Program-made: the position numbers and the translations under genes
The notes under the pieces: model-generated
Seen by the model: only the letters and a program-made list of their open reading frames with translations
Databases searched by the model: none
Told to the model about the DNA's origin: nothing
Part shown: positions 1 to 4,734 of the stretch, in pieces
Numbering within the stretch: the first letter of the stretch is position 1
Layout: each line of letters starts with the position of its first letter
DNA from: an uncultured Bacteroidales bacterium
GTDB lineage: Bacteria; Bacteroidota; Bacteroidia; Bacteroidales; UBA932
NCBI GenBank assembly: GCA_946187365.1
Contig: CAMHRD010000038.1
Coordinates: forward strand, 1-8,312
Direction: 5' to 3'
DNA length: 8,312 nt

Positions 1-1115
1 TCAAAGAGGATGAACATTCCCTCTTTTCTCATCTTTAGAGTGGCCTTCTGAAGAGGCTGGCGGTAACGGATGCGTACAAGATAGTCTCTATCTTCTCCCT
101 CCTTCATCTTAAGATCCTCCCTAATCCAATGCACCTCCTCAGGCCTGATAATTAAGCCATTGCGGAAGAGCCCCGGATGCTCCTTTCCCTCTCCCACATA
201 GATGGTGTTGCTCTTTATATCAGTTGAAATTATGAAGATGCTTCCCTGGTGACCGCCAATGTTGAGGCCGTGCCGCTGCCCTATGGTGTAGTACTGAACG
301 CCAATGTGTTTTCCTATAACTTTCCCATCCTCAGGAAGATAGGAGATAGGAAGGCACTCTCTGAAGAGATCCTCTTTGGTAGTGTCCTTTGCAACCGCCT
401 CTTTCTCTGCTCTTTGCTTAATTGTAAGATAATCCTCCTTGAATATCTCAACAACATCTCCCTCTTTGGCCTTCAGTTTCTGCTGGAGGAAAACGGGCAG
501 ATCCACCTTGCCTACAAAGCAGATACCCTGGGAGTCTTTCTTCTCCGCAGAGGGCAGATTGTATTTGCGGGCAATTGCTCTCACCTCCGGTTTAGTAAGG
601 TGACCTATCGGGAAGAGGGCCTTTTTTAATTGAGACTGAGTGAGTTGGCAGAGGAAATAGCTCTGGTCTTTGTTAGGGTCGTCTCCGGCAAGTATTCTGT
701 AGATCTCTTTGCCATTTTTTGTTATTGTCTCCTTTTTGCAGTAATGGCCCGTTGCAACCATGTCACCTCCAAGCTCTTCCACCTTTTGTAGGAAGGAGGC
801 GAACTTTATCTTGCTGTTGCACATAACGTCCGGGTTAGGGGTGCGGCCGGCGGCATACTCGCTGAACATATAGTCCACCACCTGCTTGCGGTACTCATCA
901 CTCAGATCTACAAAGTGGAACGGTATCCCGATTTGTTTTGCAACCATCTCAGCCACAACCTTTTCCTCCTCCCACTCGCACTCTCCGTGAAGGGTGCCGG
1001 TGATATCGTGCCAGTTCTGCATATACATAGCCTCAACATCACAGCCCTGCTGCTTAAGCAGGAGTGCGGCAACACTGGAATCTACTCCTCCGCTCAGTCC
1101 TACGATGATTTTCAT
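1..1115 (-). CDS. mnmA: tRNA-specific 2-thiouridylase MnmA (3' end cut off by window edge)
   Basis: Cytoplasmic enzyme that adenylates U34 of tRNAs for Lys, Glu and Gln and replaces O2 with sulfur, giving s2U34. The minus-strand frame is open from an ATG at 1115 to the left edge and shows 371 residues. The N-terminal PP-loop SGGVDSS lies at residues 8-14. The catalytic cysteines are C99 in PNPDVMCN and C199 in DSQGICFVG. GHY (123-125) and the YYTIGQRHGLNIGG segment of the central domain are also conserved. The last visible residues, GMFILF, lie in the C-terminal beta-barrel domain, so roughly 30 residues and the stop should lie outside the window. An extra segment at about residues 226-262, absent from E. 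coli MnmA, fits my memory of the Bacteroidota form. The start lies 14 nt after the U-run of ffs, with no clear promoter between. Bacteroidota often carry more than one MnmA paralogue, so the exact paralogue is not settled. Confidence 0.96.
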   Translation of the reverse strand, partial: MKIIVGLSGGVDSSVAALLLKQQGCDVEAMYMQNWHDITGTLHGECEWEEEKVVAEMVAKQIGIPFHFVDLSDEYRKQVVDYMFSEYAAGRTPNPDVMCNSKIKFASFLQKVEELGGDMVATGHYCKKETITKNGKEIYRILAGDDPNKDQSYFLCQLTQSQLKKALFPIGHLTKPEVRAIARKYNLPSAEKKDSQGICFVGKVDLPVFLQQKLKAKEGDVVEIFKEDYLTIKQRAEKEAVAKDTTKEDLFRECLPISYLPEDGKVIGKHIGVQYYTIGQRHGLNIGGHQGSIFIISTDIKSNTIYVGEGKEHPGLFRNGLIIRPEEVHWIREDLKMKEGEDRDYLVRIRYRQPLQKATLKMRKEGMFILF

Positions 1116-1129
1116 TGACGTTAGCACAT

Positions 1130-1143
1130 AAAAAAGGGGCAAG
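1130..1143 (-). terminator. Probable intrinsic terminator of ffs
   Basis: On the minus strand the 3' arm CUUGCCCC of the SRP RNA closing helix is followed directly by six U (1135-1130). This is the usual GC-rich stem plus U-run arrangement. The partner arm is the RNA's own 5' end (1234-1227), so the hairpin is the whole folded RNA rather than a short local stem. Termination efficiency cannot be judged, and mnmA starts only 14 nt downstream. Confidence 0.5.
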
Positions 1144-1236
1144 CTTGATATATCGCACCGCTACAACCTCATACCCTTGCTGCCTTCCGGCCCTGGGGGA
1201 GTTTTGAGGGAGCTGGTCGTATATGACTTACCCCGC
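1136..1236 (-). ncRNA. ffs: Signal recognition particle RNA (4.5S / small bacterial SRP RNA)
   Basis: RNA scaffold of the signal recognition particle. It binds Ffh and helps target inner-membrane proteins to FtsY and SecYEG. Read on the minus strand, the apical domain IV signature is present: CAGGGCCGGAAGGCAGCAAG, with a GGAA tetraloop (1188-1185) between CC and GG and the asymmetric-loop bases GCAGCA. The ends close as a helix: GGGGUAAG (1234-1227) pairs with CUUGCCCC (1143-1136) with a single U-G pair. A U-run follows at once. The length of about 100 nt fits the small, Alu-less bacterial type. It lies between the mltG stop and the mnmA start. The exact 5' end (1234-1236) is inferred from the -7 box and the helix. 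Confidence 0.94.
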
Positions 1237-1238
1237 TG

Positions 1239-1246
1239 CAAATATA
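1239..1246 (-). promoter_or_regulatory. Bacteroidota-type -7 box for ffs
   Basis: TATATTTG on the minus strand matches the Bacteroidota consensus TAnnTTTG. It ends 4-5 nt before the GGGG that begins the SRP RNA closing helix, which is the expected distance to a transcription start. At 19 nt upstream there is only GTG (1268-1266) in place of the -33 TTG. That triplet sits in the last codons of mltG, so the promoter overlaps the mltG 3' end. Confidence 0.65.
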
Positions 1247-1262
1247 GATAATTTTTTCTCTT

Positions 1263-2330
1263 TTACACTCCGTTTGCCTTTGCTTTAGCTCTCATAAGGG
1301 AATCATACCCCTTCCTGTAGGCCGCAGCGTTTGCAAAGTGCTCCCTGTCTGTGCGTGCAAAGCGGTGGGTTCCGTTGAATGACGGGCTGGCACAGAAGTA
1401 GTAATAGTCTGTCTTATCTGCGTTTAGCACGCCGTCTATGCACTCTTTGGTAGGAATCATAATTGGGCCTGGAGGAAGTCCGTAAACCTTATAGGTGTTG
1501 TATGGAGAATCTGTTTCAAGATGCTTTTTTAGCACTCTCTTAAGGGTGAAATCTCCGGTTGCATAGACAACGGTAGGGTCTGCGCAAAGTTTCCAGCCCT
1601 TGTTGAGGCGGTTAAGATATACGCTTGCAATCTTTGGATACTCAGGTACATAGTTGCTCTCTCCGTAAACTATGGAGGCCAGAACGGAGACCTGGTTTGG
1701 CGTTAGTTTTAACTCACGGGCCTTCTGAATTCTCTCCGGAGTCCAGAACTTGTCTCTCTCCCTTTTCATCCTCTGGAGAAACTCCTTTGGAGTAACGGTC
1801 CAATAGAACTCGTAACTCTCAGGAATAATGAGAGATAGCATATTGGAGGTGTCCGTCTCAAGGCTCTTTAGGAAGTTTACGTCTCTGAAGGCCTCCATAA
1901 ACTCTGCAGAGTCTGCGCAGAGTCTCTTTCCCAGCTTTGAGGCCAGCTGTTTAGGAGTGCGGATACGTCCGTTTATGGAGACCATAAGCGGAGATTGGTA
2001 GCCATACTTTAAGTTCCTGACCAGTTGGATGTTACTCATTGTGGAATCAATTACATAACGGCCCGGATGGATCTGAGAGGGGAGCTGCTCCTTTTCCGCA
2101 ACCTTTATAAAGGATTTAAGATGTGAAAGCCTGCCTGAGAGGGTATCCATAAGTGTCTGGAAGTCAGTGCCCGGCCTTATGTAAAGGGTACTCTTGCCAA
2201 TGACGGACTTGCGGTGTTTCTCAAAGTACTTTGCTGCGTTGTATCCTGCAAGGCAAAGCACTGCAAGGATGATGATTGCGAGGATTATTTTTCCTCCTTT
2301 TCTCTTTTTATTGCTCATATTTTTTCTCAT
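1263..2330 (-). CDS. mltG: Endolytic murein transglycosylase MltG (YceG family)
   Basis: Membrane-anchored lytic transglycosylase that cuts nascent glycan strands and is proposed to set their length as a terminator of peptidoglycan elongation. It has 355 residues, near the family's usual size. A short basic N-terminus (KKRKGGK) precedes one membrane segment at about residues 14-33, giving an N-in, catalytic-domain-out topology. A LysM-like part follows (around 50-90), then the YceG catalytic core: LASIVYGESN (217-226, presumed catalytic Glu224), IASVYLNRL (234-242), CADPTVVYATG (249-259), SPYNTY (275-280) and GLPPGPI (284-290). The first acidic residue of the common IVEKE(T/S) motif is Tyr here, but the Glu that aligns with the ES of Slt70-type enzymes is kept. 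The start at 2330 follows a minus-strand -7 box. Met5 (2318), preceded by an A-rich run, is a plausible alternative start. Confidence 0.95.
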   Translation of the reverse strand: MRKNMSNKKRKGGKIILAIIILAVLCLAGYNAAKYFEKHRKSVIGKSTLYIRPGTDFQTLMDTLSGRLSHLKSFIKVAEKEQLPSQIHPGRYVIDSTMSNIQLVRNLKYGYQSPLMVSINGRIRTPKQLASKLGKRLCADSAEFMEAFRDVNFLKSLETDTSNMLSLIIPESYEFYWTVTPKEFLQRMKRERDKFWTPERIQKARELKLTPNQVSVLASIVYGESNYVPEYPKIASVYLNRLNKGWKLCADPTVVYATGDFTLKRVLKKHLETDSPYNTYKVYGLPPGPIMIPTKECIDGVLNADKTDYYYFCASPSFNGTHRFARTDREHFANAAAYRKGYDSLMRAKAKANGV

Positions 2331-2346
2331 TTCAATCTCCGATAGA

Positions 2347-2354
2347 CAAATTTA
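2347..2354 (-). promoter_or_regulatory. -7 box for mltG (one half of a divergent pair)
   Basis: TAAATTTG on the minus strand matches TAnnTTTG. Transcription would begin around 2343-2341, leaving a leader of about 11-13 nt before the ATG at 2330. No good -33 TTG is seen at the right spacing; the best is TTC at 2378-2376, inside the first codons of cdd. Confidence 0.55.
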
Positions 2355-2356
2355 GT

Positions 2357-2364
2357 TAAATTTG
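2357..2364 (+). promoter_or_regulatory. -7 box for cdd
   Basis: TAAATTTG matches the TAnnTTTG consensus. It ends 6 nt before the ATG at 2371, so transcription should start within about 0-3 nt of the start codon. No convincing -33 TTG is seen 19-21 nt upstream. The box covers the alternative TTG start at 2362, which argues against that start. Confidence 0.55.
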
Positions 2365-2370
2365 TACTGT

Positions 2371-2844
2371 ATGAAGAAAAAAATAACTATTGAATATCAG
2401 GAGTTCACATCTAAGGATCAGTTATCCAAGCAAGATGCGCAACTGCTAAAAGAGGCGGTTTCTGCCTGCTCTCTTTCATACTCTCCTTTTTCAAACTTTC
2501 ACGTTGGTGCGGCCGTCAGATTGGCTAACGGTGAGATAGTTAAGGCGGCAAATCAGGAGAACGAGGCCTTTCCATCCGGTCTTTGTGCAGAGAGAATAGC
2601 ACTATTTCACGCCCTTTCCAACTTCCCGGGAGTGGCAATTGAGAGTATTGCAATTGCAGCCAAGAGAGGCAGACGCCTTACAGAGACTCCGACCCGTCCT
2701 TGCGGTGCCTGCATACAAGTTATGCTGGATGCACAGAAGAGGGGAGGCGTTCCAATTAAGGTGATTCTGGGTTCTGCAAAGAATATTGAGGTGATTGGCT
2801 CAATTAATGATCTGATTCCTTTCTCTTTTAATAATCTGAAATAA
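2371..2844 (+). CDS. cdd: Cytidine deaminase
   Basis: Zinc enzyme of pyrimidine salvage that deaminates cytidine and deoxycytidine to uridine and deoxyuridine in the cytoplasm. Taking the ATG at 2371 gives 157 residues, typical of the short, single-domain tetrameric class. Substrate-side motifs are SPFSNFHVGAAV (38-49) and NQENEAFPSGLCAE (61-74). The zinc site is C72 in the CAE motif, with E74 as proton shuttle, plus C111 and C114 in PCGAC. A TTG start at 2362 (adding MYC) is possible but lies inside the -7 box. The gene is alone in its transcription unit: mltG diverges upstream and the metallo-hydrolase gene converges downstream, with the two stop codons touching (2844/2845). Confidence 0.96.
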   Translation: MKKKITIEYQEFTSKDQLSKQDAQLLKEAVSACSLSYSPFSNFHVGAAVRLANGEIVKAANQENEAFPSGLCAERIALFHALSNFPGVAIESIAIAAKRGRRLTETPTRPCGACIQVMLDAQKRGGVPIKVILGSAKNIEVIGSINDLIPFSFNNLK

Positions 2845-3636
2845 TCAGAATTCCACTTTAAGACCGTCATAGGCAATGGAGACTCCGTAAGGCATCTCCT
2901 TCATAAGATCTGCATGTCTTCCCTTTATATTGCGCTCATCTTCAGCCATTTGGTGAGATATGTGAGTTATGTAACTCTCTTTTGCTCCAACCGTTATTGC
3001 CAGTTCCACAGCTTGTCTCAGCGATAGGTGAGAAGGGTGTTTTGTTCTTCTTACCGCACTTACTACCAATACGCTTAGCCCTTTGAGCTTTTCCATCTCC
3101 TTCTCCTCTATACGGTTGGCATCCGTAATGTAGGCCAGGCTGCCAAATCTGAACCCCAATATTGGGAGGGAGGCGTGCATTGCCCTGATAGGCACAATTG
3201 TACGGCCATCAATCTGGAAAGGATTCTCATCTATAAGACGGATATCAAACTGGGGAATTCCCGGGTAGGGGTTGGGTGAGAATACATAGTCATACTCCCT
3301 TTTAAGGCCGTTTAAGACCCTGTTCTCACAGTAGATGGGGAAAGATTTGCGGCAGACGTAATTGAGGGCTCTGATATCGTCCAACCCTCCCGTGTGGTCT
3401 TTGTGCTGGTGGGTTAGAAGAATGGCGTCAAAGTTCTCAATGGAGTGGGTGAGAGCCTGGGTTCTGAAGTCCGGTCCGCAATCTATAAGTAACTTAAGAC
3501 CATCATATTCCACAAAAGCGGAGCTCCTCAGTCTCTTATCTTTAGGATCTTCAGAAGAGCAGACGGAGCAGTGGCACCCAATCATTGGGACGCCCGTAGA
3601 GGTTCCGGTTCCTAGGAATGTGATTGAATTCTTCAT
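2845..3636 (-). CDS. MBL-fold metallo-hydrolase, PhnP-like
   Basis: Metallo-beta-lactamase-fold hydrolase of 263 residues. The N-terminal beta strand ends in FLGTGTSTGVP (7-17). The metal motif HQHKDH gives H76, H78, D80 and H81. Further metal ligands are likely H154 (RAMH), D172 (YITD) and the THISH segment (224-228). C21, C23 and C26 in GCHCSVC, with a downstream His of THISH, match the structural zinc site known in E. coli PhnP, a phosphoribosyl cyclic phosphate phosphodiesterase. No phn genes are nearby, so the natural substrate is unknown; a cyclic phosphodiester is a reasonable guess. Homologues are common in Bacteroidota and usually left unnamed. The ATG at 3636 lies inside an inverted repeat. 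The gene is divergent from the methyltransferase operon, with a 37-bp gap, and converges on cdd with no spacer. Confidence 0.9.
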   Translation of the reverse strand: MKNSITFLGTGTSTGVPMIGCHCSVCSSEDPKDKRLRSSAFVEYDGLKLLIDCGPDFRTQALTHSIENFDAILLTHQHKDHTGGLDDIRALNYVCRKSFPIYCENRVLNGLKREYDYVFSPNPYPGIPQFDIRLIDENPFQIDGRTIVPIRAMHASLPILGFRFGSLAYITDANRIEEKEMEKLKGLSVLVVSAVRRTKHPSHLSLRQAVELAITVGAKESYITHISHQMAEDERNIKGRHADLMKEMPYGVSIAYDGLKVEF

Positions 3637-3652
3637 AATGTAAAATTATGAA
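3632..3652. repeat. 21-bp inverted repeat over the hydrolase start codon
   Basis: Arms TTCATAAT (3632-3639) and ATTATGAA (3645-3652) are perfect 8-bp complements around a 5-bp spacer GTAAA. The left arm contains the hydrolase start codon (CAT at 3634-3636, minus strand). The repeat also contains a weak minus-strand -7-like TAATTTTA (3648-3641). It could be an operator or, because it is AT-rich, chance. Confidence 0.4.
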
Positions 3653-3660
3653 ATTAAATC

Positions 3661-3668
3661 TATCTTTG
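3661..3668 (+). promoter_or_regulatory. -7 box for the methyltransferase-folB-mtaB operon
   Basis: TATCTTTG matches TAnnTTTG and ends 5 nt before the ATG at 3674, predicting a transcript that starts at or within a few bases of the start codon. No clear -33 TTG is present at 19-21 nt. The upstream GTG start at 3668 uses the last G of this box and is therefore unlikely. Confidence 0.55.
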
Positions 3669-3673
3669 TGCCG

Positions 3674-4381
3674 ATGTCAAAAGGTAAACTATATCTGATT
3701 CCCTCTCCGCTGGGAGAGAGCCCCGTTACGGACAGCGTACCGGCTCTCAATATTTATATAATGGAGACCGTTAAACATTTTGTGGTTGAGGAGATTACAA
3801 CAGCAAGACGTTTTCTCTCCCGCTGCGGATTAAAGGGAAAAATAGAGCAGCTCAACTTTTACGAGTTGAACGAACATACAGACCCCAAAACGGCGGCCGG
3901 TTACGTCTCTCTTTTAAAGGAGGGGAATGACGTAGGGCTAATATCCGAGGCGGGACTTCCGGCGGTTGCAGACCCCGGGGCAATTCTGGTGGCGGCAGCC
4001 CATGCGGAGGATATTCAGGTGATTCCTCTGGTAGGTCCGTCTTCACTAATGATGGCACTGATGGCCAGCGGTTTGCAGGGGCAGAACTTTGCATTCAACG
4101 GCTACCTTCCAATAAAGGAGGAGATGAGAAGGGCTAAGATCCGTCAGTTGGAGGCTCTCTCCAAAAAGTTGAATCAGAGCCAGATATTCATTGAGACACC
4201 TTACCGCAATGATTCATTGCTTTCCTCTTTCCTTGAGGTATGTTCCTCAAACACAATGCTTACCATTGCGGCAGACATCTCACTTCCGAGCGCATTTATT
4301 AAGACAAAATCTATCGGGATGTGGAAAAAGAGCGGGATAAAGATTGGTAAGAGACCTTGCGTCTTCATTTTACTTGGTTGA
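3674..4381 (+). CDS. RsmI-like SAM-dependent methyltransferase (tetrapyrrole methylase fold)
   Basis: Member of the TP_methylase fold family, in the branch of RsmI, which 2'-O-methylates C1402 of 16S rRNA. Taking the ATG at 3674 gives 235 residues, shorter than RsmI proper (about 280) because the C-terminal extension is lacking. Visible motifs are the first strand KLYLIPSPLGE (5-15), SEAGLPAVADPG (91-102, equivalent to the SDAGTP..SDPG SAM-site motif of RsmI), VGPSSLMMALMASGL (120-134) and FNGYLP (141-146). Bacteroidota often carry this short protein in addition to a full RsmI, and one from Bacteroides thetaiotaomicron has, as I recall, a deposited structure without assigned function. An rRNA substrate is plausible but inferred. 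It is the first gene of an operon with folB (2-nt gap) and mtaB. Confidence 0.88.
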   Translation: MSKGKLYLIPSPLGESPVTDSVPALNIYIMETVKHFVVEEITTARRFLSRCGLKGKIEQLNFYELNEHTDPKTAAGYVSLLKEGNDVGLISEAGLPAVADPGAILVAAAHAEDIQVIPLVGPSSLMMALMASGLQGQNFAFNGYLPIKEEMRRAKIRQLEALSKKLNQSQIFIETPYRNDSLLSSFLEVCSSNTMLTIAADISLPSAFIKTKSIGMWKKSGIKIGKRPCVFILLG

Positions 4382-4383
4382 TT

Positions 4384-4734
4384 ATGTATAAGATAGAGTT
4401 AAAAGATATGGAGTTCTACGCCTACCATGGCTGCTTCAGCCAGGAGAGGGTTGTAGGAAACCGCTTTGTGGTCAATCTCTCTGTAGAGGGAGATTTCTCC
4501 AGGGCTGCGGAGAGTGATGATATTGAGCAGGCGGTTAATTATCAGGTGCTTTATGATATTGTAAAGAGTGAGATGGAGAAACCTTCCGCTCTGCTGGAGA
4601 CTGTGGCAAAGAGGATTTTGAGTGCGGTTAAAGTGGCGTTCCCTGCAGTTGAGAAGGCTAAGGTTACGGTAGACAAGTTGAATCCTCCGCTCGGAGGCAA
4701 ACTCTACGCATCAAGCGTAACATACGAGTTATAA
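4384..4734 (+). CDS. folB: Dihydroneopterin aldolase
   Basis: Folate-pathway enzyme that splits 7,8-dihydroneopterin into 6-hydroxymethyl-7,8-dihydropterin and glycolaldehyde. With the ATG at 4384 it has 116 residues, the normal size. Motifs are MEFYAYHGCFSQERVVGNRF (9-28; E21 is the conserved pterin-site Glu region), VNYQVLYDIV (51-60; Y53), LLETVAKRI (70-78; E72 is the conserved pterin-binding Glu) and VTVDKLNPPLGGKL (94-107; K98 is the presumed catalytic Lys). A longer reading from a TTG at 4357 would overlap the upstream gene and adds non-conserved residues, so it is rejected. The gene follows the methyltransferase by 2 nt and is followed with no gap by mtaB. No Shine-Dalgarno sequence is visible, as expected for this phylum. 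Confidence 0.95.
   Translation: MYKIELKDMEFYAYHGCFSQERVVGNRFVVNLSVEGDFSRAAESDDIEQAVNYQVLYDIVKSEMEKPSALLETVAKRILSAVKVAFPAVEKAKVTVDKLNPPLGGKLYASSVTYEL

Larger units (their letters stand above)
2347..2364. repeat. 18-bp inverted repeat forming a back-to-back divergent promoter
   Basis: CAAATTTA-GT-TAAATTTG: perfect 8-bp arms with a 2-bp spacer, centred between the divergent genes mltG and cdd. Each arm read outward is a TAAATTTG -7 box. It can therefore be read as two core promoters fused at their upstream ends, as an operator palindrome, or both. Confidence 0.6.

Noticed and set aside
249..1118. Plus-strand reading frames of 126 and 67 residues at 249-629 and 915-1118
   Set aside because: Both lie antisense inside mnmA, whose minus-strand frame is continuous and carries the full set of family motifs.
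2836..2850. Bidirectional terminator between cdd and the hydrolase gene
   Set aside because: Only a 5-bp AT-rich stem with no U-run; too weak to call.
2607..2876. Minus-strand frame of 89 residues over the end of cdd
   Set aside because: Antisense shadow of cdd; no recognisable protein features and it would overlap the hydrolase gene end.
3362..3643. Plus-strand frame of 93 residues
   Set aside because: Antisense to the hydrolase gene, which has a clear metal-binding motif set.
3852..4094. Proline-rich minus-strand frame of 80 residues
   Set aside because: Antisense shadow of the methyltransferase; the proline richness comes from reading Gly-rich codons in reverse.
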